NCBI GenBank assembly: GCA_902564235.1
Contig: CACFAG010000003.1
Location: forward strand, 1-64,000
Length of the DNA: 64,000 nucleotides
Direction: 5' to 3'
Source of the DNA: an uncultured Prochlorococcus sp.
Lineage (GTDB): Bacteria > Cyanobacteriota > Cyanobacteriia > PCC-6307 > Cyanobiaceae
Numbering within the stretch: the stretch's first letter is position 1; each line of letters begins with the position of its first letter. This document shows positions 50,540 through 58,983 of the stretch, in pieces. The notes under the pieces are model-generated. The model worked only from the letters and a program-made list of their open reading frames with translations. It did not search any database and had not been told where the DNA came from. Both the position numbers and the translations under genes were made by a program.

Positions 50540-50842
50540 ATGGCTTATTCAGAAACAAGAATAGTAATAGGTGGTCTAGCACATGTACCTGTTCTTATCT
50601 TTATAGCCAATTTTTTAAAAGGTAAGTTTGAAATTAAAACCGAAGAGAAAAAAGATACTGTAGTTAAAGGAGAGCCAGTTAAAATTATTGAGGTAAAAAA
50701 TACTGTAGTTAAAGAAGTTAAAGCAGAAGCTATAAAAGAAATCTCAAATAAGCTGGACAGTATTGAACAGAAGGCTGATGAGGTTTATGAAAAGGTAAAG
50801 AAGAAAAAGAAAGATAAGAAGAAGAAGAAAAATAATAACTAA
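50540..50842 (+). CDS. membrane-anchored lysine-rich protein (100 aa)
   Basis: A hydrophobic N-terminal segment (IVIGGLAHVPVLIFIANFLKG) is followed by a charged helix with a VVK-x-x-x repeat (TVVKGEPVKIIEVKNTVVKEVKAEAIKE) and a polylysine end (KKKKKDKKKKKNNN). Not recognised. Confidence 0.6.
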   Translation: MAYSETRIVIGGLAHVPVLIFIANFLKGKFEIKTEEKKDTVVKGEPVKIIEVKNTVVKEVKAEAIKEISNKLDSIEQKADEVYEKVKKKKKDKKKKKNNN

Positions 50843-51024
50843 ATTGAGATCCTATCAAGCATCAATACATCTTGTGCTTGGATTGTATCTCTTTTATCTT
50901 CGTCTTCGGGGTCTTTATAAGATTCAATTTCAGCTTGAATTTTTCTCTTGTAAACTCCTTTGATATAGTCAATTTCTCTATTCTTTTTATTCAAGATTGA
51001 GAATGGTGATCTTTTTAAGTTCAT
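50839..51024 (-). CDS. hypothetical protein (61 aa)
   Basis: MNLKRSPFSILNKKNREIDYIKGVYKRKIQAEIESYKDPEDEDKRDTIQAQDVLMLDRISI: charged and helical. Overlaps the end of the convergent 50540 gene by 4 bp. Not recognised. Confidence 0.6.
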   Translation of the reverse strand: MNLKRSPFSILNKKNREIDYIKGVYKRKIQAEIESYKDPEDEDKRDTIQAQDVLMLDRISI

Positions 51025-51051
51025 AACTTTCTTCTAATAAATAAGTTTTGA

Positions 51052-51189
51052 TCAGCTCCAGTTCTTATCAGATTCAACAACGCTATCCAATGTTTGCTGA
51101 TTCCTGATTTCTTCTTCAAGAAGTTCTTCTTCTGATCTTTCTTCAATCTCAGATTTATAATCTTCTTTTAGTGTGGATTTGGTAGACAT
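51052..51189 (-). CDS. 45-residue acidic coiled-coil peptide
   Basis: MSTKSTLKEDYKSEIEERSEEELLEEEIRNQQTLDSVVESDKNWS. Same strand, 27 bp upstream of the 61-residue gene. Below the track cutoff. Confidence 0.5.
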   Translation of the reverse strand: MSTKSTLKEDYKSEIEERSEEELLEEEIRNQQTLDSVVESDKNWS

Positions 51190-51674
51190 TTGCTCATGAC
51201 GACTACATCTATGTTCTAACTAGTTAGAGAGGCCATTCGACTAATAAATATGTACGGTTTGAGGTACTCCATTATACGGATAAAGGATCAACAATTAAAT
51301 TTGAATATAGTTAGAATCTTGAGTTGTTTACTGATTAACAGTCGATTTAAATAAGAATGCAAATTGCTGGTTTTTGTGAAAATTTTTCTCTTCTCAGGTT
51401 TAGTTGATGACTACAGAATAAAGAAAAATCTTTTTGCAATTTCTCCCAATCATGCAATAAAGGTTTTGCAGTAGAAGTATCCACAAGCTTCAACCATATC
51501 TAGATGAACTTGATGAGGATGAAAAAAATAGAGCAGAGCAATTTGCTGAAAAATATTTAAATGATTAAAAATTAATAATTAATAATATAGATTTATAACT
51601 CACAAAAAAAATATCAAAATTTCATTAGATAAAAAGACAATATCATTTAAAAATTTGAATTAATTATTTTCTTA
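51190..51674. other. non-coding stretch with decayed coding fragments
   Basis: No intact ORF. Two fragments look protein-like: KNLFAISPNHAIKVLQ at about 51425-51475 and PYLDELDEDEKNRAEQFAEKYLND ending near 51568. They are in different frames with stops between, and one indel does not rejoin them, so I read a decayed gene. Confidence 0.4.
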
Positions 51675-51869
51675 TTAGAGCATGTCATTGAGCATATAGT
51701 TCCAGTCAACGACCCCACCATCTTTTTTTGTCTCTTGATCTAACTTTCGTAATTCTTTTCTGATTTCTTGCATTTCTTTAGGATATTTGTGGTCATTCTT
51801 TGCGTAAGGATCACTAGTGTAGTTACCAATATTTTCTCTAGTAAATAGTTCCATAGTTTTGTTGATCAA
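51675..51869 (-). CDS. hypothetical protein (64 aa)
   Basis: MINKTMELFTRENIGNYTSDPYAKNDHKYPKEMQEIRKELRKLDQETKKDGGVVDWNYMLNDML. An alternative ATG lies five codons in (MELF). Overlaps the end of the upstream 56-residue ORF by 17-32 bp. Charged, helical; not recognised. Confidence 0.55.
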   Translation of the reverse strand: MINKTMELFTRENIGNYTSDPYAKNDHKYPKEMQEIRKELRKLDQETKKDGGVVDWNYMLNDML

Positions 51870-52008
51870 GATTGTCTATTTTAATTTTTTTGTTTAGTTC
51901 TAAATAACTTTTCTCATAATACAAATATACTTCTTGCGCACCATTATTTCGTTTGGCAATATAAGTAACCGACTCCAAAATTGGCACATCAACATAAGAT
52001 GTTTCCAT
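51838..52008 (-). CDS. hypothetical protein (56 aa)
   Basis: METSYVDVPILESVTYIAKRNNGAQEVYLYYEKSYLELNKKIKIDNLDQQNYGTIY. Below the track cutoff; ATG start. Its 3' end overlaps the next gene. Function unknown. Confidence 0.5.
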   Translation of the reverse strand: METSYVDVPILESVTYIAKRNNGAQEVYLYYEKSYLELNKKIKIDNLDQQNYGTIY

Positions 52009-52109
52009 TAATGGCCAGATAGAAACGAAAGAATAAAAGTCAGGGATTTTCTAATAATTTTTCTTTCGGTTCAGCTGTTAAAAAGCTCCTACACACATAC
52101 TGATAGACA

Positions 52110-52895
52110 ATGAAAATTATTAAGAGACTCAGGTCGCTGCCAGGCGATTCTCTGGGTGTTATACGCCGCACCCCGCCACTTGTTTTCGCAATGGCTGTCT
52201 TATCTCTCGGAGGTTTTATAGGCGCCTCCACGGTCCTTGTGAGAGGGTTCAGAACGGTTGAGAATACTATCACTGTTACAGGTGCAAGTACTGAAAGTTT
52301 TGAGAGTGATATTGCAAAATGGTCAGTCCAGGTAAAGACCTCAGGTAAAACTCAGATTGACTCATTTACCAAGCACAAGGAGTCCATTAATAAGACAATG
52401 GAATTCCTTAAAGCCAATGGAATTGAGGACAGCGTAAAGCAGGATGTTTATCTTGGCCCTGCGAGTATCAGTGAATATAAAACTAGGAATCCTAAGACTA
52501 ATGAAATCATTAGAACTGAATGGATTACTTATCAGAATATTGAGATTGAAAGTAGGGATGTTTATAACATCCAGAAGACTCATAGTCAGATAACAGAATT
52601 GCTCGGCAAAGGGGTAAGGGTGAAACCAAGCCGTCCTGAATTCACTTATTCAAAGCTGGCTGACAAGCGCGTTGACATGCTTGCTAAGGCAGCAAAGGAT
52701 GCACGAATCAGAGCTGAGGCTATTGCGCTTCAGGCAGGATCTGAAGTAGGTGGTTTGAAGAGAGTTAATACTGGAGTTTTCCAGATAACTGTTCCGAATT
52801 CCACCAAGGTAAGCAGTTGGGGTTCTTATGATACCACTACTATCAAGAAAGACATAACTGCTGTTATGGGAGTAACTTTTGCTGTGAAGAAGTAA
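52110..52895 (+). CDS. SIMPL-domain (DUF541) secreted protein, atypical composition
   Basis: 261 residues. An N-terminal span (PPLVFAMAVLSLGGFIGASTVLVRG) is followed by the SIMPL domain: NTITVTGASTESFESDIAKWSVQVKTSG, SITELLGKGVRV-type core and a C-terminal KLADKRVDMLAKAAKDARIRAEAIALQAGSEVGGLKRVNTG. Such proteins sit in the periplasm or outer envelope; function unclear. Codon and base composition are visibly GC-richer (for example CTGCCAGGCGATTCTCTGGG) than all neighbours apart from the integrase, which indicates transfer. Confidence 0.88.
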   Translation: MKIIKRLRSLPGDSLGVIRRTPPLVFAMAVLSLGGFIGASTVLVRGFRTVENTITVTGASTESFESDIAKWSVQVKTSGKTQIDSFTKHKESINKTMEFLKANGIEDSVKQDVYLGPASISEYKTRNPKTNEIIRTEWITYQNIEIESRDVYNIQKTHSQITELLGKGVRVKPSRPEFTYSKLADKRVDMLAKAAKDARIRAEAIALQAGSEVGGLKRVNTGVFQITVPNSTKVSSWGSYDTTTIKKDITAVMGVTFAVKK

Positions 52896-52988
52896 CTTAT
52901 GGAGTCTTTTTTCTGCCCTTTAGAATCATCAATAAGGGCAGACCAATAAGCATCAGACTCCCATCAATAAATAAAAAAGTATTTAGAT

Positions 52989-53192
52989 TCATTTATCCAT
53001 TCCTTCCGGGGTATCCCAATTTAGGGGTATCCCTTTTTTAACTGGTTCTTTTTTCATATCAACCATCTCTTTTCTAATTTTGTTGTAGTAGGCCAACTCT
53101 TCTGGATCATCAGAACCCAGACCATAATTCATGGTCGCTGCAAGATAAATTCTGTGCATCCGGTATGACGATAGTGGCATTACTGAAGACAA
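52989..53192 (-). CDS. hypothetical protein (67 aa)
   Basis: MSSVMPLSSYRMHRIYLAATMNYGLGSDDPEELAYYNKIRKEMVDMKKEPVKKGIPLNWDTPEGMDK; start may be the second Met (MPLSSYRMHRIYLAATMNYG). Not recognised. Marks the left edge of the island. Confidence 0.55.
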   Translation of the reverse strand: MSSVMPLSSYRMHRIYLAATMNYGLGSDDPEELAYYNKIRKEMVDMKKEPVKKGIPLNWDTPEGMDK

Positions 53193-53391
53193 TCTCTGTT
53201 AAATATATATGAATTTAAGGCAAAATGCTGACCTCTGAGATCTTAGTCATACCAGTCAATTGCGCAACCCCTCCATAATACACGGGGAGAAGGGGTAAAA
53301 GACAAGAAATTTAGAGGGGACTACTTACTGGATGTGTATACATCATCATTGTAAGTAGGGGCAAATAACCACAATCAACAACAACTAAAAC
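53193..53391. other. non-coding left-end region of the island
   Basis: No ORF. Includes CACGGGGAGAAGGGG and GAGGGGACTACTTACTGG blocks of higher GC. I looked for a copy of the 3' end of tRNA-Thr(GGT) or tRNA-Tyr as a second attachment site and did not see one. Confidence 0.4.
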
Positions 53392-53457
53392 ACCTATATA
53401 AATTACGTGGGTATGTGTGTAAACACATAATGCACGTACTGTATATAGGTACCTATA
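53392..53457. promoter_or_regulatory. 59 bp nested palindrome plus abutting 14 bp palindrome upstream of vsr
   Basis: Three nested arms share one centre near 53421: ACCTATATA / TATATAGGT (53392-53400 and 53442-53450), ACGTG / CACGT (53405-53409 and 53433-53437) and TATGTGT / ACACATA (53412-53418 and 53423-53429). The outer right arm runs directly into TATAGGTACCTATA (53444-53457), a perfect palindrome. It sits 40 bp before the vsr start. Confidence 0.85.
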
Positions 53458-53496
53458 GGGTGATGGTGAGTATATTGTTTAAAACTGATTGGTTAG

Positions 53497-53913
53497 ATGA
53501 GTAGTGAAGTAATACATAAGGTAAGTGAACAGAGATCAAGGAATATGTCTGCTATTAAATCGAAGAATACAAAGCCTGAAATCAAGGTAAGAAAAGCTCT
53601 ACATTCTATGGGATATAGATTCAGACTTCATTCAAAAGATTTACCTGGGTCTCCAGATATCGTACTCCCAAAATATAAAACTGTTATCTTTGTCCACGGA
53701 TGTTTCTGGCATAGGCATGAGAATTGCAAGTATGCCTCCACTCCAAAAACAAGGCAGGAATTCTGGAACAAAAAATTCACAGAAAATATAAAAAGGGATT
53801 TGGAAATTCAGGATAAAATAAAAAATCTTGATTGGAGATCTGTTGTTATCTGGGAATGTGAAACAAAAAATATAGAAAATTTAAGAGATAAAATAATTGA
53901 TGTTTTTAGTTAA
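53497..53913 (+). CDS. vsr: very short patch repair endonuclease (Vsr)
   Basis: A 138-residue nicking endonuclease that cleaves at T:G mismatches left by 5-methylcytosine deamination. The N terminus RSRNMSAIKSKNTKPEIKVRKALHSMGYRFRLHSKDLPGSPDIVLPKYKTVIFVHGCFWHRHENCKYASTPKTRQEFWNKKF has the catalytic Asp (GSPDIVLP), the HGCFWH and H...C zinc/metal-site residues all in place. Its stop overlaps an ATG (53900) for the methyltransferase reading frame. Encoded with a Dcm, it may simply prevent C-to-T mutation or act as the nuclease of the system. Confidence 0.95.
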   Translation: MSSEVIHKVSEQRSRNMSAIKSKNTKPEIKVRKALHSMGYRFRLHSKDLPGSPDIVLPKYKTVIFVHGCFWHRHENCKYASTPKTRQEFWNKKFTENIKRDLEIQDKIKNLDWRSVVIWECETKNIENLRDKIIDVFS

Positions 53914-54001
53914 TAAATTGGTTGACTTTATAAATCTCGGTGCCATAGTTAATAAGAATTTAAGAGAAGAAAGATTCAAAAATCTCAAGTTAAAAAAATA
54001 A
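53900..54001 (+). other. upstream ORF ending on a -1 slippery heptamer (A AAA AAA TAA)
   Basis: 33 codons, from an ATG inside the vsr 3' end to a TAA that directly follows A-AAA-AAA read in phase. A -1 slip there enters the methyltransferase frame at ATA-AAT-ACT. One extra A would do the same. Predicted fused product 392 residues. Confidence 0.6.
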
Positions 54002-55077
54002 ATACTGTTCAAAATAAATTTGAATTTATTGATCTTTTTGCGGGTATAGGTGGCTTTAGAAAAGGGTTTGAATCAATAGGTGGAAATTGTGTTTTTACAA
54101 GTGAAATAGATAAATTTGCTCAAGAAACTTACAAAGCTAACTTCCAGACAAATCATTTATTTACTGGAGATATTAGAGATGTGGATACAAAATCAATCCC
54201 AAGACATGATGTTTTGCTGGCTGGGTTTCCATGCCAGCCTTTCAGCCTCGCAGGAGTAAGTAAAAAAAATTCACTCGGTAAATCACATGGTTTTGATTGC
54301 AAGATCCAGGGAACTTTATTTTTCGAAATTGCAAGAATTCTTGAGCATCATAGACCTAAGGCATTTCTTTTGGAAAACGTAAAAAATCTCAAAAGTCATG
54401 ATAAAGGCCAGACCTTTGAAACCATTCTTGATGTATTAGAAAATAAACTTGGTTATAAAGTTCAACATCGCATAATTAATGCAAAATCTTTTGTCCCTCA
54501 AAATAGACAGAGAATTTATATCGTCGGTTTTAGGGAAGAAAATAATTTTAATTTTGATGATTTAATTATTCCAGATATTTCTGATGGCCCAATATTATCT
54601 TCAGTGCTTCATCCAGAAGATGGATCCGAAACTTTTGAAGAACCATATACTATTCCTAATCTTTCAAAAGTAAATGAGAAATACACCATCACGAGTAAAT
54701 TATGGGATTATCTCAGAATGTATGAAAAAAAGCATAAAGCCAAAGGAAATGGATTTGGGTTTGGATTATGTAAGCGTGAAGATGTTGCTAGAACTTTATC
54801 TGCCAGATACCACAAAGATGGAGCTGAGATATTGATATATCAGGGGGATAAAAAGAATCCAAGAAGACTTACTCCAAGAGAATGCTCAAGATTGATGGGT
54901 TTTGATGAAAAAGGCGAATCAAACTTTGTAATTCCAGTTTCTGATTCTCAGGCATATAGACAATTTGGTAATTCGGTTGTTGTTCCTGTTATCGAAGAGA
55001 TTGCAAAATTAATGTCTAAAAATATTTTTGAAGATCTGAATAAAAAGAGAGAGAGAAATTTGCCTATATGTGCATAA
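53956..55077 (+). CDS. dcm: DNA (cytosine-5-)-methyltransferase, 5' end frame-broken at an A7 tract
   Basis: All C5-methyltransferase motifs are present: [15 protein letters not shown] (I), [11 protein letters not shown] (IV, catalytic Cys), FLLENVKNL (VI), [11 protein letters not shown] (VIII), [14 protein letters not shown] (IX) and [13 protein letters not shown] (X). The track begins at an internal GTG (54181) that drops motif I, which is wrong. The motif I frame is open from 53956 but has no ATG/GTG/TTG. An ATG at 53900, overlapping the vsr stop, encodes [26 protein letters not shown] and joins it after a -1 shift or an extra A at 53992-53998. Confidence 0.9.
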   Translation, partial: EFKRRKIQKSQVKKINTVQNKFEFIDLFAGIGGFRKGFESIGGNCVFTSEIDKFAQETYKANFQTNHLFTGDIRDVDTKSIPRHDVLLAGFPCQPFSLAGVSKKNSLGKSHGFDCKIQGTLFFEIARILEHHRPKAFLLENVKNLKSHDKGQTFETILDVLENKLGYKVQHRIINAKSFVPQNRQRIYIVGFREENNFNFDDLIIPDISDGPILSSVLHPEDGSETFEEPYTIPNLSKVNEKYTITSKLWDYLRMYEKKHKAKGNGFGFGLCKREDVARTLSARYHKDGAEILIYQGDKKNPRRLTPRECSRLMGFDEKGESNFVIPVSDSQAYRQFGNSVVVPVIEEIAKLMSKNIFEDLNKKRERNLPICA

Positions 55078-55091
55078 ATTCTTTATCAATT

Positions 55092-55901
55092 TTACTCAGG
55101 AACAAAATCTTCACCAAGCAACTTCTCAAGATCCTCTACCTCTAAGAGAGGGGTTGCATAATTTACAGATAAATTACTATATGCATCTGATAGTCTTCTT
55201 AAAGCCCAACTTCTCCCACTTTGAGCAAGAGACCCTTTTCTTGCAAAGCCACTTCCATTTGGATCTGAATAAACCTTTAATATAAATTTGTGCAGCGTAG
55301 TACTTCTTCTTATAGTTCCAAGTCCCCTTGTCCCTTCCCAAAAATCTCCCATATAACCAACTCCTTTTTTACTAAAATATATTTTAGATTCATCTCCAAA
55401 TGATCTGTACATTATGAACCCCTCTCTAATTGAATGTTCATAAATTTTCTTTTTCTTACTGCTTAATTTTATGTCACCCATTTCAGGAATATAATTTACT
55501 TCTGTACTTACATTCTTGAAGGAATCTGTAAGATCTTCGAAATAAACTAAAGCTAACCATGACCAAAATCCTACGTTATCCTCAAGATTATTATTTTGAA
55601 TGAATTCATTTAAACTTTTAAAAATATATCTTGATAGTTCAAATCTTGTGGGATGGACATAAGTTAAATTAAGTGAAGGCGCGTTCTTTATTTTTTTCGA
55701 TTCACCAGAATTTATTTTTGGTAGCTCTTTTAATAATTGCAATATTCTTGCATCAATATTTCCAGGTTTAATGTTATAAAGGTTTTTTTGCTCATCTATA
55801 TGTTGCCTGAGTAATCCTATAACTTCCATAAATTTTTCAACCCCATTTTCTGTAAGTTGATGCATTGCTATGGATTCTGGTCTTTTAATTATCTTGTTCA
55901 T
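55092..55901 (-). CDS. unrecognised protein, last gene of the GHKL operon (269 aa)
   Basis: Helical N-terminal part (TENGVEKFMEVIGLLRQHIDEQKNLYNIKPGNIDARILQLLKELPKI), a central FWSWLALVYFEDLTDSF block and a C-terminal basic/glycine region (KGVGYMGDFWEGTRGLGTIRRSTTLHKF, then GFARKGSLAQSGRSWALRRLSDAYSNL). No PD-(D/E)XK, HNH or PLD motif is visible. It resembles small R-M-associated DUF proteins (DUF6339-like) I have in mind, but I cannot confirm that. Its ATG overlaps the previous stop (TAATG), so it is translationally coupled. Confidence 0.8.
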   Translation of the reverse strand: MNKIIKRPESIAMHQLTENGVEKFMEVIGLLRQHIDEQKNLYNIKPGNIDARILQLLKELPKINSGESKKIKNAPSLNLTYVHPTRFELSRYIFKSLNEFIQNNNLEDNVGFWSWLALVYFEDLTDSFKNVSTEVNYIPEMGDIKLSSKKKKIYEHSIREGFIMYRSFGDESKIYFSKKGVGYMGDFWEGTRGLGTIRRSTTLHKFILKVYSDPNGSGFARKGSLAQSGRSWALRRLSDAYSNLSVNYATPLLEVEDLEKLLGEDFVPE

Positions 55902-56725
55902 TAATCTTGATTATTAAAACTCTTAAGTAATTGATTATCAAAATTATATTTTTTTATCCATGCATCACTCAATCTAGCAAGTACGTCTTGGAATTTATCA
56001 TATTCTTCTAATTTATCAAGCGAATCTATGCCTGAAGAACTTATGTCTTTAAAAGCACCAGGAACAAGTTCATTAGCATATTCAATCCAATTCTTAGCCC
56101 ATCCTTTTCTACCTTTATTTAGAAATGCATAAGAAAAAATTTTATCTAAAGCCAAAGGAAAAAAGCTACACATAAAGATAGGATTTGCTTGAATAATTGA
56201 TTCAATATTTTTTCTTGTAATAAACCCTTTTTTTGTTTTTAGTTTTTTATTGATTTTTAGAATTGGGCCAAATCTTGTTATGTCAACTTGGGCTATTCTT
56301 TTTCCTAAATCTTCGCCTTTGACTTCTAATAAGTTTTTTTGTTGAGAATTAGGAACTAATTTAATAGCACTTGTTTCAGCAATTCTTTGTTTAGTGATTG
56401 AATCAAATATAAAAACTTCAAATTTTGCAGAATCGCCTAATTGGTCAAAGCCGTAATTTTTAATATCAAATTTTAATGGGTAATCTACAATTTCATTGAG
56501 ATACAAATAACACAACAGATCATTCGCTGTGTCATAAGCGTAAATTCCTAATTGTAATTTCTCATCATCATATTTTTTTTCTTCTAAAAATTTAAATGAA
56601 GTAAGGCTAATTACTTTTTTATCATTAGAGACTTCCCAACTTATTTTATTTAATGGTATTAATTCTTTCGGGAAAGGATCACTAGAACGTACTCCTTTAG
56701 ATTTGTATTTTGATGCAATTTCCAT
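55901..56725 (-). CDS. unrecognised protein, third gene of the GHKL operon (274 aa)
   Basis: The N-terminal half is beta-rich (KISWEVSNDKKVISLTSFKFLEEKKYDDEKLQLGIYAYDTANDLLCYLYLNEIVDYPLKFDIKNYGF) and looks like an immunoglobulin- or C2-like sandwich; the C-terminal half is helical (FMCSFFPLALDKIFSYAFLNKGRKGWAKNWIEYANEL). No nuclease motif seen. It starts 1 bp after the ATPase stop and ends coupled to the next gene. Confidence 0.8.
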   Translation of the reverse strand: MEIASKYKSKGVRSSDPFPKELIPLNKISWEVSNDKKVISLTSFKFLEEKKYDDEKLQLGIYAYDTANDLLCYLYLNEIVDYPLKFDIKNYGFDQLGDSAKFEVFIFDSITKQRIAETSAIKLVPNSQQKNLLEVKGEDLGKRIAQVDITRFGPILKINKKLKTKKGFITRKNIESIIQANPIFMCSFFPLALDKIFSYAFLNKGRKGWAKNWIEYANELVPGAFKDISSSGIDSLDKLEEYDKFQDVLARLSDAWIKKYNFDNQLLKSFNNQD

Positions 56726-56726
56726 G

Positions 56727-58694
56727 CTAAATCAAAGTATATCTAGATTTATGGCTATAAGCTTTTTTTATTCCCTTAAGCTCCAAAGTAAATGATGTAT
56801 CTTCCACAAAAATTTCTATAGAAGTTTGTTGCCTACTAGAATTATCAATGCTACAGCCTGAATAAAATGAAATATCAGTTTGATTAAGAAGGTTGAAGTC
56901 AAATTCATCGACTTTTACAAATGCATCAGTATTCCCTCTTTTTTTTATGCCAAATTCTATTTTAATTTTTTTCCCACATATTTCTTCATTATTTATTGAA
57001 TTGATTACTAATTTATCTCCTACTTGATCTTGACTATAAATATGTTTCTTGGAAGGCGGTATATCTATATCTATTTCCGGTGATTCTTTAACTACATCTT
57101 CAACGTGATCATCTTCTTCAATTATCTTTTTTTCCTTTTTCTTTTGTTTGAATTTTAAACTGAAAAATTGACTCAATAAATCTTTGTTTTCATTTTCATC
57201 TTCGGCAAATATTAAATTGATTAAACGGTTAGAAACATTTCTGAATAGTTTTAAAATAAATTTTGCATTTTTAACATCATATTCTGCTTCTCCAGTAAAA
57301 GATTCACTATTAAATACAAGATGAGAAGACTCTTCGAAATTTGAAAGGAGCTTATTTAATTCACTTTTTGTAGATATTACGGCAACCATAATGTCTTTAA
57401 GATATTTGGCTTCTCTAGTGAAAATAGATTTTTTACTTTCATCCCATAAGATCTGATTTTTTCTCATCATCATCCCGCAAGTTGCTAAACCTTTCCTTTC
57501 AGAACGCATTTTTATCGCAACATAAAATTCATCATGTATTGGACCATCTTTATGATCAATTTTTACAGGTACAGTTAATTTTAAGTGAGAACCTTGATTT
57601 AATTTAGTCGCAATTTCTTTTAATGAGTATCCTTTTAAATCAAAATAATCTTCCGAAAAATTAGTTAATTCTCTATCTGGAATATCTAACAATTCCATAT
57701 CGATATTAATGTCACTAAGTCCTGCTCTGGTATTAATTACAAAATCCATCATTTCTTGGTTGACACCTTCAAATATTTCTTCAGAAAAACACTTTTTAGT
57801 TACTTCTCTAATATTATTTTTATTTATATTTGTATCCTCAATTTTTATTTCAAGGTCGCCCTCTGTAATAGGACAAAACCAATTCTTAATTGCAAATGGA
57901 ATCAATTCTTTAATATTAAATGCGTGAAACTCGGGGAATAAGAAATCAGTACCATATTCATCCCTAGGAGATTTAAAAAAATTTTTTAGGCATTTTTCTA
58001 ACGCTGGATCGACAGCTACTTTATTTCTTATTTCATTTTTTACAAAATATTCGTGGGGTTCTCTTAATTTATTTTTTCCATCAATTTTTGAATATCCGTT
58101 TTTCATACATCTACCCATAAATCTTGTTTCTTCATTAGGTTTTGAAATTTTTGATCTTACAAAAACCATCCATAGCTTTGAACATTTCCATGTTGCTAGT
58201 TTCCCTAAATTTCTACCCCCATCTGCATCTCTCCCTTTACTAAGGTTAGGATTCCCAGTCCTAAAAACATATTTATTCCAGTTTGAATGGTCGCTAGTTA
58301 ATATTCCATCTAATCCGTAAGTATTAAAGTCAGAAGCTTTTAGAGCTTTATAAGTGAACTTATAATCATCATTAATATTGCCACACTTAATTAATCTTTT
58401 ATAAATTCTATCGTTTACAAATTTTTGGTAAATCTTTTTTTCTAAAGGACTATTAAAGTGAATTACTTCTAGTTTTAATTGTGCCACTTTAGATGGGCCT
58501 GGAAGCTTAGCGTCCAAAGTATTTTGAACAAGTTCTCTTATAAAAGTTTCAGCTGTAGATTTACCCTCTTTTTCAAAATCTTTTTTCCCGCTTACATCAT
58601 TAATTGTCTTTTCTCCTATTGTTACCTCATCTGAGTCCCATTGGAACTCATCTAAAGAACTTAAATCAAGTTTTAAATCAAATATTTCCTGCAT
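56727..58694 (-). CDS. GHKL-type ATPase (Hsp90/MutL/MORC-like), defence-associated
   Basis: 655 residues. The ATP-binding Bergerat fold is visible as TAETFIRELVQNTLDAKLPG (the E-x-x-x-N-x-x-D-A N-box, about residues 46-65), then GRNLGKLATWKCSKLWMVFVRSK (a possible G2-like segment). The middle has a YFVNTRAGLSDIN-type region and the C terminus is a probable beta domain. A lysine/glutamate-rich linker (KQKKKEKKIIEEDDHVED) splits the two halves near residue 525. MORC/MutL-like ATPases of this size, beside methylases, Vsr and small unknowns, are known from prokaryotic restriction-like systems. Probably clamps DNA on ATP binding. Confidence 0.85.
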   Translation of the reverse strand: MQEIFDLKLDLSSLDEFQWDSDEVTIGEKTINDVSGKKDFEKEGKSTAETFIRELVQNTLDAKLPGPSKVAQLKLEVIHFNSPLEKKIYQKFVNDRIYKRLIKCGNINDDYKFTYKALKASDFNTYGLDGILTSDHSNWNKYVFRTGNPNLSKGRDADGGRNLGKLATWKCSKLWMVFVRSKISKPNEETRFMGRCMKNGYSKIDGKNKLREPHEYFVKNEIRNKVAVDPALEKCLKNFFKSPRDEYGTDFLFPEFHAFNIKELIPFAIKNWFCPITEGDLEIKIEDTNINKNNIREVTKKCFSEEIFEGVNQEMMDFVINTRAGLSDINIDMELLDIPDRELTNFSEDYFDLKGYSLKEIATKLNQGSHLKLTVPVKIDHKDGPIHDEFYVAIKMRSERKGLATCGMMMRKNQILWDESKKSIFTREAKYLKDIMVAVISTKSELNKLLSNFEESSHLVFNSESFTGEAEYDVKNAKFILKLFRNVSNRLINLIFAEDENENKDLLSQFFSLKFKQKKKEKKIIEEDDHVEDVVKESPEIDIDIPPSKKHIYSQDQVGDKLVINSINNEEICGKKIKIEFGIKKRGNTDAFVKVDEFDFNLLNQTDISFYSGCSIDNSSRQQTSIEIFVEDTSFTLELKGIKKAYSHKSRYTLI

Positions 58695-58697
58695 AAT

Positions 58698-58940
58698 TTA
58701 CTCTTTTAATTCGAAATGATTATTCTTTTTATTTTGCGAATCAAATTTTCTGCATACATCATTAACTTTCTCTCGTAATGCTTTTTTTATCTGATCTGAT
58801 TGTGATTTGCTGTATGTATAGTTACTTTTGTTACCAAGATTTCCAACAAGTTCCAAAGCTTTTAAAGCCTTGGGAACCCTTTTGTTGGCAAGTTCAATAA
58901 AATGTTCTGAATTATTTTTTGGAGTCAATTTTGAAGTCAT
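58698..58940 (-). CDS. small island protein A2 (80 aa), paralogue of the next gene
   Basis: NSEHFIELANKRVPKALKALELVGNLGNKSNYTYSKSQSDQIKKALREKVNDVCRKFDSQ. Clearly related to the 58984-59235 product. All helical. 3 bp before the ATPase start, so it belongs to the operon. GCGTACAT lies just upstream (58969-58976). Function unknown; similar small proteins accompany bacterial methylase operons in my recollection. Confidence 0.75.
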   Translation of the reverse strand: MTSKLTPKNNSEHFIELANKRVPKALKALELVGNLGNKSNYTYSKSQSDQIKKALREKVNDVCRKFDSQNKKNNHFELKE

Positions 58941-58983
58941 TATTTACAATTATTGCACGCTATTTAAGCGTACATATTTAATT

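Noticed and set aside
51370-51570. Gene from KNLFAISPNH to AEKYLND
   Set aside because: Fragments lie in different frames with stops and are not joined by one indel; read as decay.
52000-53500. Second attachment site (copy of tRNA-Thr(GGT) or tRNA-Tyr 3' end)
   Set aside because: No stretch matching the tRNA 3' ends was found by eye at the left edge; an alignment to an empty-site strain is needed.
54181-55077. Track start of the methyltransferase at GTG 54181
   Set aside because: It would remove motif I (FAGIGG), which is intact immediately upstream in the same frame.
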